DNA from: Cyathus striatus
Lineage: Eukaryota; Basidiomycota; Agaricomycetes; Agaricales; Nidulariaceae
Direction: 5' to 3'
Length of the DNA: 64,000 nt
Assembly (NCBI GenBank): GCA_025738555.1
Contig: JAOVFP010000020.1
Coordinates: forward strand, 434,001-498,000
How positions within the stretch are numbered: the stretch's first letter is position 1; every line of letters starts with the position of its first letter. The notes under the pieces are model-generated. The model saw only the letters and a list, made by a program, of their open reading frames with translations. It searched no databases and was not told the origin of the DNA. Below, in pieces: positions 45,014 to 57,700 of the stretch. A program made the position numbers and the translations under genes.

Positions 45014-46001
45014 ATGTCTGTCATTTCGGGATCCATCAAAGCTCAGAAGAAAGCACTCAGGAATGCTGTTTCTTCGAAGCTTGCCTTGCTAGCCCCATCC
45101 ACCATAGAAGAACAGTGTAGCTCTTGCACTTCTCTTCCTTTCAACTCCTTCTGACAATTTCTTGTCGGGCTCTATGCTGCTATTACCGATCGTCGTCACT
45201 CTCCTTTCTACCATCCATGATTAGCTCAAGCCCTTACTGCCCGTGTTTTGGCCCTTCCTCAGTTCCGACACTCCAACGCAGTTAGCTGCTATCTCAGCAT
45301 GCCCACCGGAGAAATCATCACCTTCCCTCTTGTTTCAGAAATCCTGGCCTCTGGTAAGGACAGCCCAAACTCTTGTATAATCACCATTGTGTCTTATTGT
45401 CTGGCTTCATTCCAGGAAAGTCTCTATTCGTACCTAAGATCCAGACCAAGAATGGACATATGGAGTTTCTCAAAATATATGGCGCGGAAGACCTGGCTTC
45501 TTTACCCAGCGGGACGTGGGGTATTAAGGAACCAGGACCGCAATGGCGGGATGAGTTGCGTTCCAATGGTGCGTAAAAGTTTCAAGGAGCCTGCTGTACG
45601 GTTTCATTCAAAACTTCATCCAAGCGTTGGACGATACCGCAGAAACACTGGATATCATCTTCCTCCCAGGTTCGTATGTACACTATCCAAATGAAATAAT
45701 TCAAATATTGACGTAAGGTCCCTCAGCCGTTGCATTTGATCGCTCCCTTTCGCGCCTAGGCCACGGTAAAGGGTACTACGACCGTTTCATTACATCTTAT
45801 GTCGCGAGTGGTAAACCTAAGCCATTGTTAAGTGAGTGTCCATTATGTGATCTCCACAGTTCGTCATTAAACATATCTGGAACAGTCGGCTTTGCATTAC
45901 GTGACCAAGTGTTTGACAGAGGTCAGGTTCCCATGGATGAACACGACTGGAAAATGGATCTCATCGTTACCCCGAACGAAATGCTGGGAAATGTCATTTG
46001 A
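45014..46001 (+). CDS. FAU1: 5-formyltetrahydrofolate cyclo-ligase
   Basis: ATG 45014 starts MSVISGSIKAQKKALRNAVS. Five introns, among them 45117-45224, 45354-45415 and 45569-45624, give a protein of about 230 residues ending at TGA 45999-46001. Family motifs in order are KKALR near the N-terminus, CYLSMPTGEI, SLFVPKIQTKNGHMEFLKI, TWGIKEP, DIIFLPGPSAVAFD and the substrate/ATP loop RLGHGKGYYDRF, then the end MDLIVTPNEML. The enzyme converts 5-formyl-THF (folinate) to 5,10-methenyl-THF with ATP in one-carbon metabolism. Length and motif order match MTHFS/Fau1. Confidence 0.94.
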
Positions 46002-46448
46002 TACCCGTTCGAATTTGGTAATTTTTCTTTCATTATATGATTAATATTCGGAATGCTTTTGGATAACTTACAGTATACCTCGATACTTATTCCAATGTTT
46101 AACTATGACGTATCGCCAGCGGAACCCCCCGTTATTAGGAATTGCAAGCTTGAGTAAAATAATGTTGAAGTAAATACTATATTAAACAAGCGCCAGAAAA
46201 AGAAACTGAAATCCGGTGTAGTCTGTGAAGGGTATCACAACAAATTCTTCAACCAGACATCGCCATTGAAATTGGCGCAAAACTAAAATGACAAACACAA
46301 ATACTAGCTGGTATATAACAGTAGTGCGACATTTTTAGGCAACTGCACAAAAGTTGCTTGTGTACAAAAAAAAACTACAATGACTTGAGCCTCCAGAAAT
46401 AAGTCCATAAGAATCATTCATGACTGAGAAAGGTGTAAATAATATGAA
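46002..46448. other. Convergent 3' region of FAU1 and the alpha/beta hydrolase gene
   Basis: AT-rich spacer between two gene ends. No gene or repeat seen. Confidence 0.5.
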
Positions 46449-47709
46449 TCAAAAATAGGTATCGTCTTCGGAATCACTATCCACTGACCAGCCTGTCTTT
46501 GTTAGCCATGCTTCAAAAGGCGATGTTACCTCCGTTGGCGGAGAAGGAAGGGTAGCCTTCGTGTTCTTTAATACGAAATTGTGGAGAAGTAAGTTAACTC
46601 TGGGATGTACGTTAGTATCATTGGGGTGATTCTCTTTCGATTTTCACTCACTCAGTAGGATGGGTAACGCAACTGAAATGAGGGGCGCCATCGATGAGCG
46701 TAATTTCTGTATCGACGCCGGCAAGTTGTAGCTGCTGAAGGAGTTCCTCAGAGTATTCAACAGGATATGCAATATCTCCTTTGCCGTGAATAAGAATAAC
46801 TGGGCAGGTAATTTTCTGAAAATCGAGTGCTGTATATGGTTGGGAGTTTGTGAAAAATTTCACTGTTACAGCATGGAAGTCATCAAAATGCTCAGGGCTC
46901 CAATTTTTCATTGCTTGCGGAACGGTATGGTTGTTCAGCCTACGAACAGGTTAGAGTAATTGAAAACGAATCAAGTTGAAACTTACGCCTGAACTATGCT
47001 GTTGTTGTTGCCATTAAACCCTAGCTGAATCGAGCCATAGACTGCGTCAAGAAGCGCTGAGTCGTCAACATTTTCTGGGTCGTTGAAACCAGCTATCCAA
47101 CAATCGTAGATTTCTTGTCTCCCCTCGGCGACTTCCTCTGGCTGATTACATGTCAACAAAAAGTCAACAGAAACATACGATGGATGTAATACCTCTGGCG
47201 CTGGAGCAGGGGAAAGCATACACAGTGATAAAACTTTTCCTGGGTGACTGATTGCCAACTGCAGTGCAACAGAAGATCCCATGGAAAGTCCAAATACATG
47301 GCATGGAGGGAGACCTAGAGCTTCCTACATAGAAGAATGAAATCGTGAACAGGGACATGAGTTCCGGCACGCACCATAAACAAGAATACATCTTCCGCTG
47401 CCTGCACTCGTCCATAATCATTCCCAGCTGAACCTTTAGTTTCCCCGTGGCATCGTAGGTCTAATGCTACAAGGTTGAACCTCCTAAGGCTCGTGTCTGC
47501 AAACTGGTCTAAATATTGTTAGCAAAGCAGCTGCAGAATTAAGGAAATGAAATACAATAATAGATAACCTGCGCCAGATAGACAGGATGCAAAAAGATAA
47601 TCGTAGGAAGTGCGGGATCAATTGCCTGTGCTGACTCGCATACTGGTGTAGAAATGGTGTAGTGGAAGCCGACGGTCCCAGTCACAGTTTTCACGTCAAT
47701 GTGGGGCAT
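46449..47709 (-). CDS. Alpha/beta-hydrolase fold protein
   Basis: The start chosen is ATG 47709 (MPHIDVKTVTGTVGFHYTIS); an in-frame ATG at 47799 is less likely. Fold landmarks are TIIFLHPVYLAQ (oxyanion strand), NLVALDLRCHGETKG, the nucleophile elbow HVFGLSMGSSVALQLAISHP with Ser in G-x-S-x-G, the acid in ILIHGKGDIAYPVEYSE, and the His in IDGAPHFSCVTHP. The Ser-Asp-His triad is therefore complete. Several introns of about 50 nt are removed to join these. A short acidic tail (WSVDSDSEDDTYF) ends at the stop 46449-46451. The substrate cannot be told from sequence; the family includes esterases, lipases and C-C hydrolases. Confidence 0.88.
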
Positions 47710-48505
47710 GTCAAAGAGGACAGAATAGGGCAACGATGAATATAGAAGGTGAATGCTAGTGAGTAGGGCTGAGCTGGGGTTAATGAAAACTGTTGTCAAA
47801 GAGAGGAATGCTTAGGGTGGTAAAATGAGAATATGCGGGACAGCCCCTATTCATAAGTCCTTGGTATGACCGTTCCTCCTGTTATGAAATGCTTGTCATC
47901 CGCACATGAGAATTCCAGAGAGAATTCTCAGAAAATAGCACCGCCGTGGACCAGCGTGGACTTCTCCATCAAATTGAGGGCGAACATCGAGGGACACTGG
48001 GAGATCGTAATGGCGCATGAGCGTATTACTGATATCAAGCTGTTTCAAGAGGTTTCAAGGCGCCCGTGAACGAAACTCGTAGCGTTTTGAAATGCAATTG
48101 CCATTACGAAATCATACATATACGACCAACGGCTTTGAGCTGCAGTAAATAGTCTTATGATAGCCTATGGTCTAACAAGACGACATTTAGTTTTGGTAAG
48201 ACAATCTCGTATTCGTAAATTTAAAAGAAGAGCCTGAAAAGGCATGTCCGGAAAATCCTGACAGACGGCTGGCAGATCTTACCGATCTCAACCGGCATCC
48301 AAATATTGAGAAGGCACAATAAAATGATCGATCGATGAAAAAATGAGACGTGATAGGATAGGACGTGATGTGTGATGTGTGACACTAGAAGTCACGCATC
48401 ACGCGTTTCCTTTCAATGTACTTACGTAACCTTAAAGTAAATTGGTGAATCCAAGGTGAATCTTTGAAAACGGCTCGTTAAAAAGCATTAGATATCCCCA
48501 GTATT
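47710..48505. other. Spacer between the hydrolase and the RAD51-like gene
   Basis: It holds the hydrolase promoter and the RAD51-like 3' flank. A short GTGATGT repeat lies near 48364-48380 and GTACTTACGTAAC near 48418. A 67-codon plus frame at 47866 has no motif. Confidence 0.45.
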
Positions 48506-49830
48506 TCACAATCCTTCGTATGCTTCGACTTCTGGAATATTATACGCTAGAGGAGATGACGGTGTTGACACCAGCTTCGCAAACCTAACAAATTGACAGG
48601 TCAATGCAAGTGTGAAATGGGCGGCAAAGAGCACATAATCAATCATACCCTGAAGTTGGACCCACTCGAGAAAGTATTACTCGGTATGTTCTTCCGGAGG
48701 GAAGATATGCAGGGCCTGATGGCCACAGTCAAAACATTTGCATCGGAGGCTCAAGATTCACCGTTAACTTACCAAGTTGAGGAACCATGATACCCTTGGC
48801 TCCTGTGTCAAACGTGCCGGGCGTGCCATCTGCTTTCAGCAGCTTCGTAGCAAGCTGCGACGTTGTCACAATCTAGGGAACCAACTGTCAGGAAAGAGAA
48901 TAATTACTAGATATAGCTTACAGTAAGGTTTTTGAAGGTACACGCCTTCGTCAGTGCTTGCTTTACCGTGTCAAGCAACGCATTCCGGGAGGTTAAAGTC
49001 AGGTTCGGGTATTGAAAAGGGAACGACACCGACGCGATTATCAGGAGTTTCACCTTTATCAGTGCCATTATCAGTGCCACGCCCTAGCGGTAAATGATAG
49101 GAACAGACTTTTGGATGTGCCTCTAGTACCAACGGAAGTCTCTGGATGAAGACCATCAAATCTGCCAGCGTGTGTATTTTCATGTAATGCACGAGTGCAA
49201 GTGATTCAGGCCGCTCTTTTGTGAGTCTTGTTAACATCAATCTATAGCTCATGGAATTTCAGAGACGTTGATGTAGACATACTTGATAATATATGTTTCA
49301 GCTTTGCGCATGGGACCATGTTCTGACAATCTATCAACAAGGTATGTTGCCAGTTTTATCTACTTCCCAATAGAAATAACCCTACCGACAAATAGTACTT
49401 CTTCATCTACCTCGATGAAGGAGGTCATAATACCAAGCGCGGCTGTTTCCTTAGGACTTCCGGGAACGCCAGTGACTTCAAGTATGTGACCACGCAGAAG
49501 GCCACCTCGTAATAGTCTATCAATGCTAGGTATCTTAGTTGGAAATCTACATGAAGTATTCATTAGTGCTGCGCCCGACTGCGTAAGTGGTACGGTTGGA
49601 GTTATATGAACGACGTTGATTATCTTCTCCGCTGCATTGTTTGTGATATTGAGCTCTGTAACTGTAACAATCATACTCATCCATGGATACGCCAGAACTC
49701 GTTCTTTACCTTTTGCCAGATCCTCCGCAGTTGCCGTCTCCAGGTCTTGGAAAGTTTCATATCCACATTGCGCCAAAGCAGATAATGTATCTTTAGGCAG
49801 GCCGATAGATATCAAAGATCGAGAAGACAT
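48506..49830 (-). CDS. RAD51C-like recombinase paralog with degenerate Walker A and B
   Basis: ATG 49830 starts MSSRSLISIGLPKDTLSALA. Splicing gives a RAD51-type helix-hairpin-helix (CGYETFQDLETATAEDLAKE), then IPSIDRLLRGGLLRGHILEV and GVPGSPKETAALG where RAD51C has GAPGVGKTQL. Later come VKLLIIASVSFPFQY (Walker B strand, with Ala in place of the Asp in VIDSIAFPF), VTTSQLATKLLKADG (the TNQMTTK region), MVPQLGPAYLPSGRTYRV and a short C-terminus ending EAYEGL at TGA 48506-48508. The fold is clearly RAD51-family, nearest to RAD51C. RAD51 paralogs help RAD51 load on single-stranded DNA during homologous recombination. The P-loop keeps Lys but lacks the Gly before it and the Thr after it, so ATP hydrolysis is doubtful. 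The splice joins at the Walker B exon are inferred from motif alignment. Confidence 0.8.
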
Positions 49831-50282
49831 TACTATGCTCGAAGCCTCTAGCTACTAAGGTACATTAGATAAATAATCTTAAAGGTATATTTAGTAGTAA
49901 TTGCAACTCACATCGCTTTGGATAGCTGCACGAATTAATTCCTAAGAAAAACTAGCTTGTATAGTAAATAAAAGATGGATGTTCGAGCAGAAGCAATGGT
50001 ATATACCTATGTTGCATGTTGGTTGCACGGACACTGGACAATTGGATACTTATACTTATAGTCACGGTTGGTCACGGGTGGTCGCGACTGGCAGTGTGGG
50101 AATTTGTGTGCGCGCGTTCGAATTTGGACGCGCTTCAAGCGAGGCACCTTTTGCCTCCGACCGCCATCAGCTTCTGCTTAGAACAACCTTTCTTGCTTTT
50201 TGGTTTCTGCAATAATACTTTCTTGCTTTTGTGGTTTCAGTGAACAAAATTAGACCTGCTAACTCATTTCCGACGACTCACA
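49831..50282. promoter_or_regulatory. Divergent promoter region RAD51-like gene / RRM gene
   Basis: 452 bp lie between two start codons that point away from each other. No specific site could be assigned. Confidence 0.5.
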
Positions 50283-52078
50283 ATGTCTAGCCCCATCTGC
50301 GTCGAAACATCAGTACCTACACTTCCTTTCTCTTCCCCCGCAAACTTTGCCAATGGTGCCGCCATGAACTCAGTGAGAGTGAATAATATATCGGATGAAG
50401 GTAAGTTTGTTATTTTAGAGACTGATTATAATATTAAACTTGGTTATATGCTCTAGCACGCCCTGATGATATGGTCACAGATTTCAGCACTCTAATCGGT
50501 ATGGCGCATAAATATAACCCCCAGTTAAAGTTTACTGCTTGCTAAACTAATTCCGACAGGAGACATCCGCACATTCGAGACTCGAAACGATTCTTCCAGA
50601 ACATATCTTGAGATCTCGTTCAATAATCAAGATACATTGAAGTACGAAAATCTCGTTATTTTGCCAAATGTCGATGACTGATATTTTGCATGTGTCATAG
50701 GAATGCTTTGTGCATGAACGGCTATGCCTTGTCCGGTACTTCCATGTATGTTTTTTTATACTAGTCCTGAGGCTTCGAGGCTATGGCGCTTGACATATTT
50801 GTACATGTTGCAATGGCTGATGGCAACTTCACATCATTTAATGGGTAGGCTTTTGGATTATATACATTACTAACCGCTTTTCAGGTCAGTAACATCTTCA
50901 GAAAATAGAACCGCACCTAAGCCCTATGCCCAAACTGGACTTCATCAGCCAGATGATCGAAGGAACCTTTATGTATTGGGATTGTCATTTAATCTCATGA
51001 AGTACGTTTTCGACTTGTTCTTTTTACCTTAGCTAACCGTAAATACATGATAGAAATGAGTTCTCTGCTCTCTTCTCGCAATATGGAAAGGTCGCCCATT
51101 GCGTTATTCTCGCAACGGTTGATAATTCCTCTCGCCGTCGTGGGTTTGTAGTTATGTCCACCCACGAAGAGGCGAAGTGCGCAATGACGAATCTCACTGG
51201 GACACAATTCAAGTATGGATTTTTATTTCTTTCAAAATTAGATTGTATTCTACTTATAGTGTTTAAGGGGTCACGTGCTTGATGTTTCTTGGGCCGTAGT
51301 CCAACGATCGAAGGGTATGTATATTATCTCACCCTGCATAATTGGAAGTGCCTGATTCGTCTTAGGCTTCCTTGATGGTGGTGACCGGTTGATGATGGCT
51401 GACAATCGACCTCCGTATATGCCTTCCCCCTCTAAGCTTCAATCATCCTTCTCTGAGCTCTCAGAACCCTGCTCCGGCGCTGAAGATTTTAATCTTGCTT
51501 CAGTGACTCGAAGTCATGTTCCTACTACTTCTCTTCTTGTCACCGGGCTCCCGGTTCTACTTTTTGGTCAGAAGCAAGACTTGAATCCACTATTTTATCC
51601 CTTCGGGGATGTGAAGAAACTGGATGTCCTCGCGACCTCGGAAGCGGAGATGCTCTCTGCCTTTGTGGAGTATACTTCTGTTTTATCGGCGCAGGAGGCA
51701 AAGGACTGTCTGCACGGTCAGATTTACGGAGATTCTGCGGTTGAAGTGCACTTTGTTGAAGCAGTTTATTCTGGCTCGCCTTTCGGTTTTACTTCTGAGA
51801 TATCCCGATCTGCTACTTCCCCATTTGGTCCAAGAAATATCAATACGCTTTCTCGTGGAGAACTGCATACACGCTCTTTCCCGTCAAGTTACTCGTATGA
51901 TTCGAAGAATGAAAATAGCTATCCTCGCCACAATTCATTCCCTTCTTTCCAGTCGCGATATAATCCTACGATGATGAATCCTCCATTTGGGCCTTACAGT
52001 TTCATCAGTAACAAACGTTTTCGATACGCTAATCTTCGCACTAGGTACGGGACGGCTACTATGATATTTCGTAGATAG
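50283..52078 (+). CDS. RNA-binding protein with three RRM domains
   Basis: ATG 50283 starts MSSPICVETSVPTLPFSSPA. About seven short introns lie in the first kilobase. RRM1 runs from MNSVRVNNISDEARPDD to NALCMNGYALSGTSM. RRM2 is the best preserved: NLYVLGLSFNLMKNEFSALF as RNP2 region and SRRRGFVVMST as RNP1, ending GHVLDVSWAVVQRSKG. RRM3 lies in the last exon, SLLVTGLPVLLFGQKQDL to SAVEVHFVEAV, with weak RNP motifs. A Ser/Tyr/Asn-rich low-complexity tail follows to TAG 52076-52078. Such proteins bind single-stranded RNA and control mRNA splicing, stability or translation. I cannot link it to a named orthologue. Confidence 0.84.
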
Positions 52079-52755
52079 ATACGCTCATGGTTACTCGATG
52101 ACAGCGCGGAGTCTTTCCCTGCTCTTCGAACCTTCTCCGGCAACGGCACGCAGTTCTGTCAGATGTCTAGCAATGATAAGCTGAAGCCTCGCCATTTCTC
52201 CGCTTGAATCCTACATGCTGGCTTGACTTACATGTATAAACAACAGCAGCTTATCTTTCGGCGATACCACCCGTTTTCCGATTCTAGCAGCGTTTTCAAA
52301 TGAACTACAGCCTACAACATAGCCTGCACAGACACTTCCAAATACTTGAATGCACCATTACAATATTGTTCTAATTACTCAATTGGTCGTGTGGACCTGT
52401 CGAGGGCTTTACTTAAAATAAATGACCACTCAGCAAGCGTTGCGACAAATAGTTTTGTACTTGATAGTTCTTAATAATTATATGCGCTGTGCATTCCGCC
52501 ATTTTCAGTGTGCTTTTCCATTTCGACGTCAAGTTGTACTTAGCAAAAGTGAGACTGGAGCAACCACGTGGGAACAACCCTGGGGAACGAACCGCTTTCT
52601 GAATGACAACTCTGCTAATACGACAAGCTACCTAATTTCACTCTTTTACCAACTACTACCCACATTCTTTATCAACACCTCTTTATAAACACCGTATACA
52701 GCTAAAAGGAATAACTCAGCAGTCTCTGAATAAACCTACCTCCAGCGCGGACAAC
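52079..52755. other. Spacer upstream of the CRH gene
   Basis: Contains the 3' flank of the RRM gene and the promoter of the CRH-like gene. An 88-codon plus frame at 52422 has no motif. Confidence 0.45.
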
Positions 52756-54622
52756 ATGTATTCAACATTGTTAGTAGGACTTTCCTTGATTTTTTCTCTA
52801 ATGACACGGGATGTCGTGGCCACGAGCTGGTAAGTCCCATTCCACTTTATAAAAATCAACAGCTCACCGAAGCCTCCTCCTTACTGCTAAGCAATGTCAC
52901 GGACCCTTGCTCAGCGTCAGCTCCGTGCTGCAGTGCGTGGGTACTTTAATTCGCTGACAGTATATTGACGCGTTTTGTCTGTCCATAGGCGAATTTGGAT
53001 TTTGCGGAAAGGAACATGTGCGTAGTTTCTGGCACACTATTAATAGCAAATCATGAGCGTCAATCTAATCTATTTTTTTCCAAAGTTCTGCTTAGGTGGT
53101 TGCAACCCATTCGCTTCAAACAGTATCGATTCCTGCAAGCCGCGTCCTGTTTGCCAAGATGCTAATGTGAGTGGGCGTTTTTGTTTACAGATATTCAACG
53201 GAGCTACATGAAGGCTTCAAAACTAAGATGTTTGCAAATTTGTGCTGAAAGCACTTCAGCTTAAGCTGACGAGTGCAGCGTATCGCTTGTTTCCCCCCTG
53301 TCTTAAATCTATGGCGTTTCCCTGTATATTGTTGTACATCTTGTCTCATGCTGATATTTTTGTGTATACTTAGCATGATTTTGCTGATAATTCTCGTGTT
53401 CTTACCAACTCAACGTTCTTTGACGGTAATGCTACGGAGTATGGTCAGTAATTTGTATTGCTAACAACTAGAATTTACGCTAAAAGACCTTGCCTCAGAC
53501 TGGGTTGTTGAAAGCGGCAGCATTATGAATACCAACTCCTCGGGTGGAGAGCTTGCCTTGATTTTAACTGAAACAAACGGCGGGACGCGTCTATCTTCTA
53601 CCCGTTACGTGCACTACGGTACTATTACCGCCAAACGTACTTTTTCACCATTAAAATGCAACTGTAAGCTTACTTAAATTCACAGTCAAGACAGGTCGCT
53701 GGGGTGGAGTTATAACTGCCTTCATAACAATGAGCGACATTAAGGACGAGATCGATTGGGAATTCCCAGGTTCCGCCACCTCGGAGGCACAGACTAATTA
53801 CTTCTGGAAAGGAGTTATTCGTATGAATTCTTTTAATCTGCATTTCTCCATTTGTTGATTTAATTTTTGTAGCTGAAGGTTCTAACAACGGGAAAACTGA
53901 AAAGGATCTTACTGATACATTCAGCACATACCATGACTACACGGTAGTGCTAACTTATCAATTCTCTCTTGAACTCCCCTTATCATACTCAAACTATATA
54001 GATTGACTGGCAGCCGGATTCCCTATCTTTTTCTATCGACGGAAATATTGTTCGTACTGTGCAGAAGTCTGATACCATTGATATCGCCACTGGGATTGCT
54101 CACTATCCTCAGACACCATCCAGAGTGCAGCTTTCGTGAGTATTAACCCTTCACCTTATCTCAATGAACGCATTAAGCACTGTGCTTCAGGTTATGGCCT
54201 GCTGGCGTCGATGGTATGGCGTCTGGTACTGTTGAATGGGCAGGAGGTACGACACGCTGCACGGTCTAGCTTCGTAACCTAATGTTCAATATTTTTTAGG
54301 TATGATTAACTGGGAAGATGATGATTATAAGTCTGCTGGTGAGTAGTCTGACATTCCACTCATATGGCTTAGCCATCTGGACACGCTTTCAGGCCAGTTC
54401 TACGCCCTGGTTAAATCTATCACCATAAAGTGCTCGGACACTGACGCTCGCCCCACCAATACTACATCGTATATATATGCGAAGGATGTTAGTACAAACA
54501 ATCTTGCTGTCAGCTTCAGCAACAGAACCACTCTCTTGAACAATGCACCAGCTAGTGTGCGGGCTGGTGGACCTACCAGCATCTTACTTGCCTTCATATT
54601 ATTCGGTGGACTCATGTTTTGA
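52756..54622 (+). CDS. CRH1: CRH-type GH16 chitin-glucan transglycosylase with chitin-binding module, GPI-anchored
   Basis: ATG 52756 opens a hydrophobic signal peptide (MYSTLLVGLSLIFSLMTRDV). A small Cys-rich chitin-binding module follows (DPCSASAPCCSEFGFCGKEH then FCLGGCNPF). The GH16 domain has the catalytic motif DIKDEIDWEFPG, with two Glu/Asp pairs as in the CRH subfamily, then DYTIDWQPDSLSFSIDG and RVQLSLWPAGVDGMASGTVE with WAGGMINWEDDDY. The C-terminus ends in a hydrophobic GPI-attachment tail (SILLAFILFGGLMF) after a Ser/Asn-rich stretch. About ten small introns divide it. CRH enzymes act outside the membrane and join chitin to beta-1,6 or beta-1,3-glucan in the cell wall. The join between the signal-peptide exon and the Cys-rich exon is unclear, because the best donor (GTAAGT near 52830) would give only a ~36-nt intron and the wrong frame. 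Confidence 0.86.
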
Positions 54623-54736
54623 TTTGGGTCCGCGTTTTTGATTTGAAGTAATGGGTATTTTATAATACATTAATCTCGACTACATTGGGTTCCAATACAG
54701 GGGACGAACGCTAAATGCAATATTTATGTTTGATTT

Positions 54737-57700
54737 TCAGCTAGAAGAAAACGATATCGTAGGATCCAGTTCAACTAAGACACTATCTTCATTAAAAGTC
54801 TCTTCGAACTCCTCCACTAGCTGCTTAGTTTCTTCCTCAATTGCATTTAGTGCTTGTCTTTTGGTCCACATAGGCATAACCCCTGGCTCTGATCCCATGC
54901 TACCCAAGGAGAAGGGCTCATACCCCATGAAAGTCTGGATACAACGAATTCGTTGATATGTGATGTTCATAAGTGACGAAGACCGTATTTTGGGAGATTT
55001 TGAAGGTATGTGGAAATTTCCTCCTCCAGTACCACCTGGAGAAGGAGGTGGATTTCGTAATGCCGAAGGAGTAGTCGGCCCAAGGTGAATGATCTTCGGG
55101 CGAGCGAAGTTAGCACCAGTCGGTGACGATGGAGTAATAGGTGAGATCTGATAACCAGGCTTTCTCGTATTAAGAGACGACAGAGATATGTCAAGAGACG
55201 ACAATTGCAACGCACTCGCACGGGGAGAAGAATCTGGCGTAGCATGGGTAGATGTACGCCCGCGCGGTTTTACGAATATCGAAGTCGAAACGCGACGGCC
55301 ACTCAGTGGAGACGGAAAGGGAGTAAGTGACCCATGGTGTCGTCGTATTTCATCATTCAGGCCGACAATTTTTTCCGCAAGAAACAACCGAAGTTGCAAC
55401 TTCAATGGACTACGATACGCGCACAGAAATTCAAAGAAGGACCATAGAGCATAATCAATTATACGTGGACTGGAATGCGCCTGTTCATGGGAAGGCGTCA
55501 TTGCATTTCCAGTGGAAGGATCGAATTGACTACTGGTCCTGGGAGAGGCAATGGGAGATGGTGGCATAGAATGGTCTAACAAGAAAAGGAATTCGGCATT
55601 TCCTTCCGACAGAACGGTTTTCAGAAAACTTGCAAGACGCTCCCAAAAACCAGGAAGATTAGCAGATAGTGGAGCATCTGCTTGTACAATAATGACCTTC
55701 ATGATCTGAAGGGCCGCCACAAACAGCTGAAGCTGTATACGAGTTTCTGATGCTGTAGAATACCGCTTTTCCTTCGATGAAACGTCGGACGCTGCGCGAA
55801 GAGACTTTTGGCATGCTGACATAACATAAGAAATCAGTCGTACCCATGCACGCGTCAATGAGTCACGAAACCATGGCTCAGGCTTAAGGTTATTTACAGC
55901 CAGCTGAGCCTCGTTCTTGATAGAGATCGTCATGGGTAGAACGACTAATAATAGGAATATATGCGTTGGTGCACGCTTTTCGATCTCAGCTACTATATCT
56001 GCACCCTGCAGAAGTACAGCTTGGCCTAGCAATGCGACCACTGTCTGCCGACAAGGCAATATAGACAGGTAGTTTTCTGATGCGGCCAGCTCGCAAACCG
56101 CAAGACCTGCTGTGCATATTTCTGTCACAACGACTTGAGAAAATGTTAGCTCCTTCGCATACATTGGAACGGCCGATATTTCACAGATCGTTTCAAATAC
56201 TCCCGAGAAGTCGATCGACGAGGAGAATGTGTGTATAATTGGTGCTACTTCTCGGAGGAAAGTAACAACGGCCTTAACGCTGGGGCGTTCGTTGCGCAGC
56301 AAAAGGGACTTGAGAAATTCACTAAAAAATGAGGCTACTGTATCCTTGCTAGAACCGGTGGCGTCCTTTAAAACAATCCGTACCAGATCTAGGATTTGTC
56401 TCGCAATTGAAAGTGACACAAGGCCGCCCGCTCGTCCAAAGGCTAGCACCAGATGAAGGAAATCCAAACGCATACTCGCGAGATCGCTGCTCAGTTTCGT
56501 ATCAGCCGCTAGTTGGCTTTCAAGCGTGGGATTAGCCAATAGAAAGGCGGCCTTCTCCTCGCCAGAGAGTGCCTGTATGTCAGAGGCTTTTGATTTCAAA
56601 CTATTTTTACTGAGAACATTGCAAAGTGCGCCGATACCTTCTTGTAGAATTGACCGAGCAGTAGACGAAGCATTATAAAGGGATGGTGTAAGTACCCTTA
56701 ATAGTCGCAAAAAATGTTCTGCTTGTATGATGTTCGGATCATGAGCTATTACTGTCAGGAAGAGCCGCACGAAATTGTCCATAGCCAAGCGACGGCTTTC
56801 ATATTCCTGTGGGAGATCAATAGATATCGGCCCCCCCGCTTCAGGTTTCCGCATAGAAGAAAGAAATGCTTGCGGTCTAGTTTCGGCTGTATCTACAAGC
56901 AGTGCTTCACGTTCTTGTCTTCTGTTGATATTATGGATACCAGCAGCATCCGGTGTACCGTGTGTGATCCCTTTAGTCAAGGAAAAGAACAAAGTATAGA
57001 TGCCTTTTCCTGTCCATTCGACATCCGCCTCCTGGAGCATCAGTACACGTGCGATAGCATCCAAGCTCTGAAATAGGAAGGCTTCTTGATGGAGTGCGTA
57101 GAATCGATTAATAGCGTATTCAATGGCAAGCGTGATTCCAGGGTGAGTAGAGTATTCTGTATAAACCTTCACCACTGCAGGCATAAACAAGCCGTATGCT
57201 CCACCAGAGGTAAATAACCGACGAAATCGAGTGCTAGCTATCATTAGAGCTAGCAATTATTTTAGTTTCTTTACCTATATTTCTAAAGCCTCCATAAACA
57301 TACCAATCATAGCCTGGCTAACAATCCCAATATCGTCACCATGAGCAAGTAATACTCTGTTTAAGCCATCAATTAAAACAGCCAATTCGTTTCGGTCATT
57401 GAGGTGTCGGGACATGGAACGGAAAACTTCTGAAACAAGTAAGAGATAGCTACGGGACAACATCAGGGACAACACGGTGATATTATCAGGGACAGAGGAT
57501 GGTTCATGCCGTAATTTCCTTGGGACAAAGTCTTTCAGTTCCAATGACTTGGCAGATGCAGGAGAATCCAGAGAAGGCAACACAAGTCGAGTCATATTCT
57601 TACGAATTAGATGCACCTCTTGGCTATTGCGCTTCAGCATGGATAAGAAAAGAAGATTCTGTGAAGTCCGTATCATTGTTATTGCAGCGATTTGAGTCAT

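Noticed and set aside
50110..50145. GCGCGTTCGAATTTGGACGCGC as a tRNA T-arm or hairpin.
   Set aside because: No tRNA fold around it; a short chance palindrome in the RRM-gene promoter region.
57256..57275. Apparent gene end (stop TAG after ALEI) and new start, suggesting two separate genes in the UNC80-like region.
   Set aside because: A GTATGT donor just upstream gives a 54-nt intron ending CTAG that joins SQAMIG to ALMIASTRFRR in frame, so it is one gene.
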